Positions 18,490 to 27,161 of a stretch of 64,000 bases of DNA are shown one piece after another. The stretch covers positions 124,001 through 188,000 of the forward strand of contig NZ_VIUE01000007.1 in assembly GCF_007828215.1 (NCBI RefSeq), read 5' to 3'. Below the pieces are notes generated by a model, which saw only the letters and a list, made by a program, of their open reading frames with translations, did not search any database and was not told where the DNA came from. The translations under genes were made by a program, and so were the position numbers. Position 1 is the first letter of the stretch. The number at the start of each line of letters is the position of its first letter. This DNA comes from Pseudomonas sp. SJZ074 (lineage in GTDB: Bacteria; Pseudomonadota; Gammaproteobacteria; Pseudomonadales; Pseudomonadaceae).

Positions 18490-19597
18490 AGCCCAGCACC
18501 TCCACCTGTTGTGCCCAATTGCCGGCGCGTTGCCGCAGTTCCTCGACGCCCCAGGACGAGCCGCTGACTGCCAGCAGCAACTGTCCCAGCCCGTGCCCCT
18601 GAATTCGTTCGATGCCCCCATGGAGCAGCCGCACTCGCCCGCCAAGGGCACTGAATAGCGCTGCGAGATCCGCTTCCTCCCGTCCTGTGCCGGTGAACTG
18701 CAGGCGCAATACGGCGGCGGCATCCGCCGATGGCGGCTGCGCCTGCAAGCGGCTTTGCAGCTCCTGCGGCAAGGCCTGTTGCAACGGCGCCAGCAACGTC
18801 CGGCTGACTTCGTGCCGAGGGTTGCCGAACACCTCCCAGACCGGCCCCTGCTCGACGATCCGCCCTTGTTCGAGCACTACCACGCGGTCGCAGACTTCAC
18901 GGATCACCGCCATTTCATGGGTGATCAGCACGATGGTCAGGCCCAGCCGCTGATTGATCTGGCGCAGCAGGCCGAGAATCGACTGGGTGGTTTCCGGGTC
19001 GAGCGCCGAGGTGGCCTCGTCACATAGCAAGATCTGTGGATCGTGCACCAATGCCCGGGCGATGCCGACGCGCTGCTTCTGGCCGCCCGAGAGCTGTGCC
19101 GGGTAAGCCTTGTGCTTGTCTTGCAGGCCGACCAGTTCCAGCAGTTCGCGAACCTTGCGCTGACGCTGTTCCTTCGGTACGCCGGCGACCTTCAGCGGCA
19201 GCTCGACGTTTTGCCACACGGTCTTGGCCGACATCAGGTTGAAATGTTGGAAGATCATGCCGATGCGTCGGCGCAGTTCCACCAGGCGATCTTCATCGAA
19301 CCCGCCGATGTCGACCTGATCGATCAGTACCCGTCCGTGGGTGGGTTGTTCCAGGCGGTTGATGGTGCGGATCAACGATGATTTGCCGGCTCCGCTGCGG
19401 CCGATGATGCCGAACACTTCGCCGTGCTGGATCGCCAGGTCGATGCCTTGCAGCGCCGCCACCCGGGCGCCGCTGTAGGTCTTGCTCACGCCGATGAAGC
19501 GAACGTGGGCGCGGTTGAGCTCCGGATGCAGCTCGGTATGCTCGGCGCTGAGGGGCCGGGGTGTTTCCAGGCAGGGACGAGCATTGGCGACGCTCAT
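18479..19597 (-). CDS. metN: MetN-type ABC transporter ATP-binding protein
   Basis: A 372-residue ATPase. Walker [21 protein letters not shown], signature [15 protein letters not shown], and Walker [19 protein letters not shown] are intact. A C-terminal NIL domain (about 285-370) matches the methionine-sensing domain of MetN. The N-terminal extension of about 30 residues before [11 protein letters not shown] is longer than usual. The start at 19597 sits two bases after the metQ stop. Confidence 0.92.
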   Translation of the reverse strand: MSVANARPCLETPRPLSAEHTELHPELNRAHVRFIGVSKTYSGARVAALQGIDLAIQHGEVFGIIGRSGAGKSSLIRTINRLEQPTHGRVLIDQVDIGGFDEDRLVELRRRIGMIFQHFNLMSAKTVWQNVELPLKVAGVPKEQRQRKVRELLELVGLQDKHKAYPAQLSGGQKQRVGIARALVHDPQILLCDEATSALDPETTQSILGLLRQINQRLGLTIVLITHEMAVIREVCDRVVVLEQGRIVEQGPVWEVFGNPRHEVSRTLLAPLQQALPQELQSRLQAQPPSADAAAVLRLQFTGTGREEADLAALFSALGGRVRLLHGGIERIQGHGLGQLLLAVSGSSWGVEELRQRAGNWAQQVEVLGYVV

Positions 19598-19599
19598 GG

Positions 19600-20409
19600 T
19601 CAGCCCTCCCAACCGGCCTGGTAAAGCTTGCCGTGAGCCTTGTCCAGGGCTGCCCGCACCACAGGAGAATGCTGGTAGATGTCGACGAACCTGATCAGCC
19701 GCGGGTCGTTCCGGTTCTTGGGCTGGATCACGAACTGGATGACATATTCCTTGTGGTCGAGGCCGTCGAACAGCAACGCGGTGGTGGCGTCGAAGGTGTT
19801 CGCCAGGCGAATGTAGGCGGGGTATCCCTGCACCAGATCGGCGTCTTCATAGGCACGCACCAGTTGCACGGCTTCGACCTGCAGGATCCGCAGCTTCTTC
19901 GGGTTGGCGATGATATCGTCCTCGGTGGCCTTGTAACCCACCCCAGGCTTGAGGGTGATCAACCCGGCCTTGGCCAGCAGTTGCAAGCCGCGACCGCTGT
20001 TGATCGGATCGTTGGCGATGGCGACGCTCGCGCCTTCGGGCAGTGCGTCGAAGCTTTTGTATTTCTTCGAGTAGAGACCGACGTTGTTGATGATCCCCGG
20101 TGCAAACGGCACCAGGTCGAACCCGGCGGTGGCCCTGGCATTTTCCAGGAATGGGATGTGCTGGAAATAGTTCACGTCGATATCGCCGGAGGCGAGGCTG
20201 ACGTTCGGTGCGATCCAGTCACTGAACTCCACCAGCTCGACCTTAAGGCCTTGCTTGTCTGCCTCGGCCACCGCGGCTTCCAGGGGAATGGCGAAGGCGG
20301 CGGTGGTGCCGATTTTCAGCGGTGCGTCGGCGGCAAACAGTGTCGAGCTGAACAGGCCGAGGAGCAGGGCCAGTGCTTTGACTGGCAAAGAAAGGGAGCG
20401 CTTGGTCAT
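19600..20409 (-). CDS. metQ: MetQ/NlpA-family substrate-binding protein lacking a lipobox
   Basis: A 269-residue binding protein of the NlpA/MetQ family ([59 protein letters not shown]). Unlike E. coli MetQ, its signal peptide ([19 protein letters not shown]) has no cysteine at the cleavage site. It should therefore be a soluble periplasmic protein rather than a lipoprotein. Its ligand could be methionine or another organosulfur compound used by the adjacent monooxygenases. Confidence 0.9.
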   Translation of the reverse strand: MTKRSLSLPVKALALLLGLFSSTLFAADAPLKIGTTAAFAIPLEAAVAEADKQGLKVELVEFSDWIAPNVSLASGDIDVNYFQHIPFLENARATAGFDLVPFAPGIINNVGLYSKKYKSFDALPEGASVAIANDPINSGRGLQLLAKAGLITLKPGVGYKATEDDIIANPKKLRILQVEAVQLVRAYEDADLVQGYPAYIRLANTFDATTALLFDGLDHKEYVIQFVIQPKNRNDPRLIRFVDIYQHSPVVRAALDKAHGKLYQAGWEG

Positions 20410-20454
20410 GAGGTTTTTCCAGTCATTAATGGTCGGTTGCAGTTTTTGTGGCGA

Positions 20455-20464
20455 GGGGGGGGGG
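20455..20464 (+). other. G10 homopolymer abutting a stop codon
   Basis: Ten G residues on the plus strand directly follow the TGA of the flavin monooxygenase gene in its reading direction, next to a half copy of the GTGGCGAGGG repeat. A slip here would not change the protein. Confidence 0.6.
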
Positions 20465-21823
20465 TCAATGTCGGTAGGTGAAACCGGTGTGTTGCTCCGG
20501 TAAATGAGCCCCGGCATGAAACAGCTTTTCCCTGAGGGTGCCGCGGTCATATTCAGTCTTGTACGACCCGCGTCGCTGCAGCTCAGGAATCACCAGGTCG
20601 ATGAAGTCCACATAGCTTTGTGGTGTGACGATGCGGGTCAGGTTGAAACCGTCGAGACCGGTTTCGGCAATCCACGACTCCAACTCGTCGGCCACCTGTT
20701 CGGCCGAGCCGACCAGCGTGATGTAGCGGCCGCCCAGGGCGTGTTGTTCCAGTAGCCTGCGCCGGGTCCAGTCGTTGTTTTGCAGGATCCGGGTGGCGGA
20801 CTGGATGGCATTGTTCTTCACGTACTGGATCGGCTCGTCTAGGGCGTATTCGGAAAAATCGATGCCCGTCGACGCCGAGAAATGTGCGACCCCGGCCTCG
20901 GCGCTGGCGTAGCTCAGGTACTCGGCGTGCCTGGCCCAGGCAGCTGCTTCGCTTTCGCCGACGATCACGTTCAGGCCCATGAACACCTTGATATCCTCAG
21001 GCTTGCGTCCGCTCTGGATGGCGCTGGCGCGAACCTTGTCCACCTGGCTTCTGGTCGCCGTCTTGTTCTGGCCGCTGATGAATACGCATTCGGCGTGGCG
21101 TCCGGCGAAAAGCAATCCGCGCTCCGAACTGCCGGCCTGGAACAGCACCGGTGTGCGCTGGGGGGACGGCTCACAGAGGTGATAGCCTTCGACCTGATAG
21201 AACTCGCCCCGGTGTCGGACCTTATGGACTTTTTCCGGTTGGGCGTAGATCCGCTGCTCGCGGTCGTTGAGCACAGCATCGTCTTCCCAGCTGCCTTCCC
21301 ACAGCTGGTAGAGCACTTGCAGGTATTCGTCGGCCTGGTCGTAGCGGCGGTCATGCTCGACCTGCGCAGTCAGGCCCATCGCCTTGGCGGCGCTTTCCAG
21401 GTAGCCGGTGACGATGTTCCAGCCGACTCGGCCACGGCTCAGATGGTCGAGGGTACTCATGCGCCGGGCGAACAGGTACGGCGGTTCGTAGGTCAGGTTG
21501 GCGGTGAGGCCGAAGCCCAGGTTCTTCGTGGCGGCGGCCATCGCGCTGACCAGCAGCAACGGGTCGTTGACCGGCAACTGAATCGACTCTTTCAGCGTGA
21601 CGTCTACCGATTGCCGGTACACGTCGTAGACCCCGACGATATCGGCGATGAACAACCCGTCGAACAGCCCGCGTTCCAGCAGCTGTGCCAACCCGGTCCA
21701 GTACTCGAGGGTGTTGTACTGGGTAGAAGTGTCCTGGGGGTGTGTCCACAGTCCGTGATTGATGTGCCCGATGCAGTTCATGTTGAACGCGTTGAGCAGG
21801 ATCTTTTTCTTGCCGGGCGCCAT
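20465..21823 (-). CDS. FMNH2-dependent monooxygenase, NtaA/SnaA/DszA family
   Basis: A 452-residue luciferase-like TIM-barrel monooxygenase. Family marks include NAFNMNCIGHINHGLWTHP near the start, LYQLWEGSWEDDAV, and PVLFQAGSSERGLLFAGRHA. Relatives oxidise sulfones (DszA), dimethyl sulfide (DmoA) or aminopolycarboxylates using FMNH2 supplied by a separate reductase. No reductase is adjacent. Its ATG shares an A with the TGA of the upstream SfnB-like gene. In a sulfur-scavenging operon a sulfur substrate is most likely. Confidence 0.88.
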   Translation of the reverse strand: MAPGKKKILLNAFNMNCIGHINHGLWTHPQDTSTQYNTLEYWTGLAQLLERGLFDGLFIADIVGVYDVYRQSVDVTLKESIQLPVNDPLLLVSAMAAATKNLGFGLTANLTYEPPYLFARRMSTLDHLSRGRVGWNIVTGYLESAAKAMGLTAQVEHDRRYDQADEYLQVLYQLWEGSWEDDAVLNDREQRIYAQPEKVHKVRHRGEFYQVEGYHLCEPSPQRTPVLFQAGSSERGLLFAGRHAECVFISGQNKTATRSQVDKVRASAIQSGRKPEDIKVFMGLNVIVGESEAAAWARHAEYLSYASAEAGVAHFSASTGIDFSEYALDEPIQYVKNNAIQSATRILQNNDWTRRRLLEQHALGGRYITLVGSAEQVADELESWIAETGLDGFNLTRIVTPQSYVDFIDLVIPELQRRGSYKTEYDRGTLREKLFHAGAHLPEQHTGFTYRH

Positions 21824-23016
21824 CAGATGGTCCCCCGCAGCGGCGGCTTTTCGTCATTGAGATAGAAGTTGCCCACCGCGTGGTATTTCCAGCGCACCGG
21901 GTCATGCAGCGTATGTACCCGGGCATTACGCCAATGGCGGTCCAGACCATGCTCGGCCAGGGTCGCCTGGCTGCCGGCCAGCTCGAACAGCGTGCTGCCG
22001 GTGGCCAGGGAAATCTCGGTACTGATGGCGCGGGCTTCGGCCACGGCAATCGACGCGGCGGCGACCGTTTCGGCGTTGGTGTCGGCCTGGGCCCGGTCGA
22101 GAAATTCTCCGGCCCTTTCCAGCAGCGCTTCGGCGGCATGCAGGCGGCTGCTCAGTTGGCCGAAAATCTTGAGCGTGTGTGGATCGTCGGTGGCGACGTC
22201 GCTGGTGGCATCGATCCATGGTCGGGTTTTGCTGCGGACAAACTGCAGGGCATCTTCATAGGCGGCTCGGGCGATGCCGGTGTCGATGGCGGCATGAAGA
22301 ATCTGCGCCAGTGGCCCCACCGGCGTCGGCCGCTCGAAGGCGCTCTGGAATGGCACGACGTCTGCGGCGCCGACATACACGTCTTCGAACACCACCGAAC
22401 CGCTGCCGGTGGTGCGCTGACCGAAACCGCTCCAGTCATCGATGATCGTCAGGCCCTGGCTGCTGCGCGGCACGAATGCCAACTGTTGCACGCCGTTTTC
22501 ATCCACCACGGCAGTGGGGATGCGCTGGGCGTAGAGCGCACCGGTGGCGTAGAACTTGCGACCGTTGATGCGATAGCCGTCGCCATCGCGGCGCAGTCGA
22601 GTGGTGCGGTGGTGGGCGGTTTGGGTTCCCAGTTCCGCCAGGGCGTTGCCGAACCGCTGGCCGGTCAGCACCTCGGCGTACAGGCGCCGTTTCTGCGCCT
22701 CACTGGCGTTGACCCGCAGCACTTCCACGGCATAGAAGTGATTTTGCGGGATCTGTCCGAGGGAGCCGTCGGCCTGGGTGATCAACGCGATGACTTTGGC
22801 CAGGGTGATGTTGGAAACCCCGGCGCCGCCATAGGCCTTGGGCACGCTGATGCCCCACAAGCCGGAGCGTGAGAATGCCTCCAGCTCCGGATGCGGCAGG
22901 CGACGTTCGCGGTCGCGCAGGGCGCTGTCACGCTTGAAGTCATCGGCCAGGTCGCTGGCCACGATCAGGGCTTGTTCGTCGCTGGTGATCACCGCGACGT
23001 GTTGGGAAAGCGTCAT
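21823..23016 (-). CDS. SfnB/DszC-like acyl-CoA-dehydrogenase-fold monooxygenase, copy 2
   Basis: A 397-residue flavoprotein of the acyl-CoA dehydrogenase fold, in the SfnB (sulfur acquisition oxidoreductase) branch. Key strings are FSRSGLWGISVPKAYGGAGV, DGSLGQIPQNHFYAVEVLR, KFYATGALYAQRIPTAV and the C-terminal RNARVHTLHDPVRWKYHAVG. The last motif recurs in the upstream paralogue. Such enzymes oxidise sulfur compounds with reduced flavin. The ATG at 23016 begins MTLSQHVAVIT. Confidence 0.87.
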   Translation of the reverse strand: MTLSQHVAVITSDEQALIVASDLADDFKRDSALRDRERRLPHPELEAFSRSGLWGISVPKAYGGAGVSNITLAKVIALITQADGSLGQIPQNHFYAVEVLRVNASEAQKRRLYAEVLTGQRFGNALAELGTQTAHHRTTRLRRDGDGYRINGRKFYATGALYAQRIPTAVVDENGVQQLAFVPRSSQGLTIIDDWSGFGQRTTGSGSVVFEDVYVGAADVVPFQSAFERPTPVGPLAQILHAAIDTGIARAAYEDALQFVRSKTRPWIDATSDVATDDPHTLKIFGQLSSRLHAAEALLERAGEFLDRAQADTNAETVAAASIAVAEARAISTEISLATGSTLFELAGSQATLAEHGLDRHWRNARVHTLHDPVRWKYHAVGNFYLNDEKPPLRGTI

Positions 23017-23039
23017 GTGCTGCTCCAGAAGTCGGGTGG

Positions 23040-24281
23040 TCAGATCCAGGAATGCCGGGCCGGCAAGGTGCCGTTCAGGTGGTAGGCCCCCACTGCGTGA
23101 TACTTCCAGCGCACCGGGTCGTGCAGGGTATGGACGCGTGCATTGCGCCAATGACGGTCGAGGTTGAATTCAGCGAGGGTGGCCCGGCTGCCGGCCAGTT
23201 CAAACAGCTTTTCGCTGGCCAGCAGGGCAATTTCGGTGCTCAACACCTTGGCTTCGGCCACGGCTATCGAGGCCCGGGCGGCGGACTGCGCGGTAATGGG
23301 TGCGGTATTGACCTGGTCCAGCACCTGGCCGGCCTTGCGTAACAGCGCCTCGGTGGCGTGGAGGTCGATTTTCAGTCGGCCGATGTCGGCGATGACGTAC
23401 GGGTCGTCGCTGGCCCGCTCGACCTTGGCCTCGATCCAGGGCCGGGAGCGTTCGCGGATGAAGGCAATGGCGTCGTCGATTGCGCCACGGGCAATGCCCG
23501 CATCGATGGCGGCCTGGATCAATTGCGAGATCGCGCCTTGCACGTTTGGCGTCTCGTTGATGCGCCAGTTGTCTAACACCAGCCCGGTGTCAACGCGCAC
23601 GTTGTTCAGCAACACGGTGCCGCTGGCGGTGGTGCGCTGACCGAACCCCGACCAGTCGTCGACAATGCGCAGGCCCGGTGTGCCGCGTCGCACGAAGGCC
23701 AGCACTTGCCGGCCCTCGTCATCCAGGGCCTTGACCGCCACCCAGTGGGCGAACAGTGCGCCTGTGGAATAGAACTTCTGGCCGTTGATGACAAAGCCGC
23801 GGCTGTCGGCGCTGATCCGCGCCTTGAGTTCCAGGGTGTTGCGGGTACCCCGTTCCGGCCCGGCGTTGCCGATGCGCCAGCCTTCGAGCACGCTGTTCAG
23901 GAGGATTTCTTTCTGCCGTTCGGTACCCGTGCCGAGAATCAGCTGGATTACACCAAACTGGTTCTGCGGAATTTGTCCGAGGGCCGGGTCGGCAGCGGAA
24001 ATGATCGAGAAGACTTCGGCGAGGGTGACGAACGAGACTTGCGGCCCGCCGTATTCTCGAGGGACAGCGATACTGCCGAGCCCGCTGCGGGTGAATTGCT
24101 CGATCTCAGACCAAGGCAGCTTGCGCTGTTGATCCCTTCGTGCGGCCTGTTGCCGGGCAACCTGTGCCAACTCCCGCGCGGCCTGGATTGCCTCGGCATC
24201 GTTGCGCAGCACCTGGGCGGGCAGCAACGGGGGGGAGACGTCCAGATCGCTCTGGACCTTTGCTTGCGCCAGACCAGACAT
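23040..24281 (-). CDS. SfnB/DszC-like acyl-CoA-dehydrogenase-fold monooxygenase, copy 1
   Basis: A 413-residue paralogue of the next gene and the first gene of the operon. It shows FTRSGLGSIAVPREYGGPQV, DPALGQIPQNQFGVIQLI, KFYSTGALFAHWVAVKALDD, DDWSGFGQRTTASGTVLLNN and RNARVHTLHDPVRWKYHAVG. The ATG at 24281 (MSGLAQAK) is preferred over a GTG one codon earlier. Keeping both copies suggests two substrates or a heteromer. No flavin reductase gene is adjacent. Confidence 0.87.
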   Translation of the reverse strand: MSGLAQAKVQSDLDVSPPLLPAQVLRNDAEAIQAARELAQVARQQAARRDQQRKLPWSEIEQFTRSGLGSIAVPREYGGPQVSFVTLAEVFSIISAADPALGQIPQNQFGVIQLILGTGTERQKEILLNSVLEGWRIGNAGPERGTRNTLELKARISADSRGFVINGQKFYSTGALFAHWVAVKALDDEGRQVLAFVRRGTPGLRIVDDWSGFGQRTTASGTVLLNNVRVDTGLVLDNWRINETPNVQGAISQLIQAAIDAGIARGAIDDAIAFIRERSRPWIEAKVERASDDPYVIADIGRLKIDLHATEALLRKAGQVLDQVNTAPITAQSAARASIAVAEAKVLSTEIALLASEKLFELAGSRATLAEFNLDRHWRNARVHTLHDPVRWKYHAVGAYHLNGTLPARHSWI

Positions 24282-24403
24282 CACCGCCGCTCCATGGCTG
24301 TTGGCAGAGCCTGGGGGGGCTGCGCCCGGGTGATTGTGTTCCGTACCATACCCACCTCACATCTCAAGAAAATCAGGAATGTCCGGTGGTCCGGTGTATA
24401 TAC

Positions 24404-24442
24404 CCTAAACGGATGGAAATTCTTTTTGAACTAACGTTTAGG
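24404..24442. promoter_or_regulatory. Inverted repeat upstream of the sulfur operon
   Basis: CCTAAACG (24404-24411) and CGTTTAGG (24435-24442) are perfect reverse complements 23 bases apart, flanked by TATAC and GTATA. They lie about 125-160 bases before the first gene of the operon in an AT-rich stretch. This could be an operator or an RNA hairpin. Confidence 0.45.
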
Positions 24443-24497
24443 AATATGTATAGAGGTCTTTCGCCACAGAAAACTTCCTCACCCGGAACCTGTTGTA

Positions 24498-25268
24498 TCA
24501 AGGCTTTTTACGCCGCGGTTCGGCGGCCATGAGCGCTTCTTTCGGCGGCGTTTTCAAATAGGACCTGGCACACCCTATCGTCAGCGTCCGGGGCGGCGCC
24601 CAATGGGAGTTGTTGCCCACACGATCAAGGATGCAGTAGCTCACCTCCAGGCGCAGGTCTTCTCCTGCCTCCAGAATGATCTCCGGGGGGACCCAGACAT
24701 TGATCGGCTGGCCCACTTCGCTGGATTTGATCCGGGGCAGGTCCATGCGCACATCGCCCCAGCGCAAGGTGATTGCATCGTCGACGGCCATGTTCAGGTA
24801 GGGCTCGATAGTCAGCGGGACGCCGCGTTTGATCTGGCTCGGGTTCACCCCTTGGCGACGGATGGCGTCCGGAATACGCACCGGTGCCAGCCCCTGGTTC
24901 TCATCGCCACTCAGGGCCGCCGGTTGGCCGCCGGGGCAGTCGAGCTTGACCTGCACCCGATGCGTTGCCGACAGCGCCGGCCCGCGCCCGACCCGCATCA
25001 CACGATAATGGATACGCGAGGTCCCGTTGACGATGAAGCTCTCCGGTACACGCAAGGTGACACTGGCATGTGTGTCGGCCTCGGTCAGCAGGCGCGAGCC
25101 GACGTAGCAGTTGTCCCAGAACAGTTCGATCAAGTCGCCGGCGTCCATGCCGGGGTAAGGTGCGATGAGCACTTCCAGGCGGGCGGCACCGGTGATGTTG
25201 ATACCGCTACGGCAGGTGTTGGCCAGGGCGGGGGCGGCGAGTTCCGGAATAGTTGACGTACCTGTCAT
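24498..25268 (-). CDS. Hypothetical protein with two Ig-like repeats
   Basis: A 256-residue protein with no signal peptide and no family I can name. It consists of two related modules of about 110 residues. Module 1 (about 22-122) has LIAPYPGMDAGDLIELFWDN, VTLRVPESFI and VQVKLDC. Module 2 (about 140-238) has TIEPYLNMAVDDAITLRWGD, VWVPPEIILEAGEDLRLEVS and RTLTIGC. This pattern suggests a duplicated beta-sandwich (Ig-like). The tail is basic (EPRRKKP). A strong AGGAG precedes the ATG at 25268. Similar modules occur in large Pseudomonas surface or toxin-associated proteins, but that link is only inference. Confidence 0.72.
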   Translation of the reverse strand: MTGTSTIPELAAPALANTCRSGINITGAARLEVLIAPYPGMDAGDLIELFWDNCYVGSRLLTEADTHASVTLRVPESFIVNGTSRIHYRVMRVGRGPALSATHRVQVKLDCPGGQPAALSGDENQGLAPVRIPDAIRRQGVNPSQIKRGVPLTIEPYLNMAVDDAITLRWGDVRMDLPRIKSSEVGQPINVWVPPEIILEAGEDLRLEVSYCILDRVGNNSHWAPPRTLTIGCARSYLKTPPKEALMAAEPRRKKP

Positions 25269-25730
25269 GGTGATCTCCTTGATGCTGAAAAACGAAGTCC
25301 GTTTCGGAAAGAGCAAAGGCGCTGATATACACGACTATTTTATTGTGCAGTCTTGAATGCTGTTTCTATGGTTATCGCTGCGTACAACTAAAATAGTGTG
25401 CTGCGCCTGTTGGTCTAAATACGGGGTCGATAGTTTCAGTGTCAATAGAGGTGGTTGCTTATCGGTGGACGGTGCAGCTCTTCAGAAATGTCCTACGCGA
25501 TGAAGTTAAAAATATACAGAGCGAATCGCCTTTTGCCTCGGCTTGAAGGTGTGGCCGAAGGGTTGTGGAGCAAGAGCGGGGCAGAGAGCTTGGCGCGAAG
25601 GAAAGTGCTGCGAGAGGTATGTATATATCGCACTTCAATTCATTGAAGGTTTTAAGCGGGGTTCAAATTGCTGGCTTGTATTCAAGTCGACAGCCCCTTC
25701 CGTCCCTGGAAGTAAGTCTTTATCGATAAG
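25269..25730. other. Gene-free AT-rich stretch of 462 bases
   Basis: More AT-rich than its surroundings. It has two overlapping short plus-strand frames (about 63 and 67 codons) with no ribosome-binding site or recognisable protein. A TTATCGATAA palindrome lies close to the tcyN stop. It probably carries the promoter of the Ig-like gene and otherwise nothing I can assign. Confidence 0.5.
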
Positions 25731-26492
25731 TTACTGTGCACCGTGACCGGCCGAGAGAAACTTGCTGAGAAACTGCCGGGTGCGTTCTTCCCTGGGCGCT
25801 GCGAACATTGCCTTGGCTTCACCTTGTTCGACGATCACGCCCTTGTCGAAGAACACCACGCGGTTCGCCACGTCACGGGCAAAGCTCATTTCATGGGTCA
25901 CGATGACCATGGTGCGTTTTTCTTCGGCCAGGCCGCGAATGGTCGCCAGGACTTCTCCGACCAGTTCCGGGTCCAGCGCCGAGGTCGGTTCGTCGAACAG
26001 GATCACCTGCGGCTCCATCGCCAAAGCCCGGGCAATCGCCACCCGTTGTTGCTGACCGCCGGAGAGGCGTCGTGGATAGGCGTCCTCCTTGCCAGCCAGG
26101 CCGACCTTGGCCAACAGCTTGCGGCCCAGGGTTTCGGCGTCGGCACGTGGGGTCTTTTTCACCACCAGCGGGCCTTCGATGACATTTTCCAGGGCCGTGC
26201 GATGGGGAAACAGATTGAAATTCTGGAACACAAAACCCACTTGCTGGCGCAGACGACGCACCAGGCCCTGTTGCTGGTTCAGCGGGCGGCTGCCATCGAT
26301 TTCGATGTCACCAACCTTGATCCGGCCGCTGCTGGGTTCTTCGAGGAAGTTCAGGCAGCGCAGGAACGTGGTCTTGCCCGAGCCGCTGGGGCCGATGATT
26401 GCAACGACTTCGCCTTCTTCGATCTTCAGGTCGATGCCATTAAGCACCACCTGACCCTTGAACTGCTTTGTCAGTTTTTCCACGACAATCAT
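25731..26492 (-). CDS. tcyN: Cystine ABC transporter ATP-binding protein
   Basis: A 253-residue ATPase of the polar amino acid class: [20 protein letters not shown] (Walker A), LSGGQQQRVAIARAL (signature) and VILFDEPTSALDPELVGEV (Walker B). The assignment to cystine rests on context: it follows tcyL and tcyJ in order and dcyD lies upstream, as in the E. coli tcyJ-dcyD-tcyL-tcyN cluster. The start is three bases after the tcyL stop. Confidence 0.9.
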   Translation of the reverse strand: MIVVEKLTKQFKGQVVLNGIDLKIEEGEVVAIIGPSGSGKTTFLRCLNFLEEPSSGRIKVGDIEIDGSRPLNQQQGLVRRLRQQVGFVFQNFNLFPHRTALENVIEGPLVVKKTPRADAETLGRKLLAKVGLAGKEDAYPRRLSGGQQQRVAIARALAMEPQVILFDEPTSALDPELVGEVLATIRGLAEEKRTMVIVTHEMSFARDVANRVVFFDKGVIVEQGEAKAMFAAPREERTRQFLSKFLSAGHGAQ

Positions 26493-26495
26493 GGA

Positions 26496-27161
26496 TCAGG
26501 ACTCCTGGTCATGCCGATTGACCCGGGCTTCCAGGACGTTCTGCAGGTGCGAGAGCACGCTTGCCAGAACCCAGTAGATCAGCGCGGCGGCAAGGTACAT
26601 GGTGAAGATTTCGAAGGTTCGCGCGGTGATCAGCTGCGCCTGGCGGAACAGCTCCGGCACCTGGATGGTCGCCGCCAGCGCGGTGTCCTTGACCAGGGAA
26701 ATGAAGCTGTTGCCCAACGGTGGCAGGGCTGTGCGTGCGGCTTGCGGCAGGATGGCCCGGCGCAGGGTCTGGGCGCGGGTCATGCCGATACTCGCCGCCG
26801 CTTCCCACTGGCCACGCTCGATGGAGCTGATGGCGGCCCGCAGGATTTCACACGCATAAGCCGCCATGTTCAGCGAGAAGCCGATCAGCGCCGCCGGCAG
26901 CGGGTCTAGCTCGACCCCCAGTTGCGGCAGCCCGTAATAGATCACGAACAACTGCACCAGCAACGGCGTGCCGCGAAAGAACGACACGTAGATGCGGGCG
27001 ACCCAGCTCACCAGTTTGAAGCGCGACAGGCGCATCAGCGCCAGGCCGAACCCCAGCAGCAAGCCGAAGAACATGCCGCCCAGGCTGAGGATCACCGTGT
27101 AGTACGCGCCCTTGAGCAGAAAGGGCGCGGAGTCCAGCGCGAGTTGGAAAGCCTCTTCCAT
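26496..27161 (-). CDS. tcyL: Cystine ABC transporter permease
   Basis: A 221-residue HisM-type inner-membrane permease with about five spans. It carries FFRGTPLLVQLFVIYYGLPQ, EILRAAISSIERGQWEAAAS (EAA region), and LRRAILPQAARTALPPLGNS. Its ATG overlaps the tcyJ stop by one base (TAATG), indicating coupled translation. It works with TcyJ and TcyN to import cystine. Confidence 0.92.
   Translation of the reverse strand: MEEAFQLALDSAPFLLKGAYYTVILSLGGMFFGLLLGFGLALMRLSRFKLVSWVARIYVSFFRGTPLLVQLFVIYYGLPQLGVELDPLPAALIGFSLNMAAYACEILRAAISSIERGQWEAAASIGMTRAQTLRRAILPQAARTALPPLGNSFISLVKDTALAATIQVPELFRQAQLITARTFEIFTMYLAAALIYWVLASVLSHLQNVLEARVNRHDQES

Noticed and set aside
20455..20464. G10 tract as a phase-variation switch
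   Set aside because: It lies just outside the monooxygenase stop codon, so slippage would not alter the reading frame. Effects on metQ translation are possible but unsupported.
25455..25746. Two short overlapping plus-strand frames in the AT-rich gap upstream of the Ig-like gene
   Set aside because: No ribosome-binding site, no homology-like pattern, and the frames end in the tcyN coding region.
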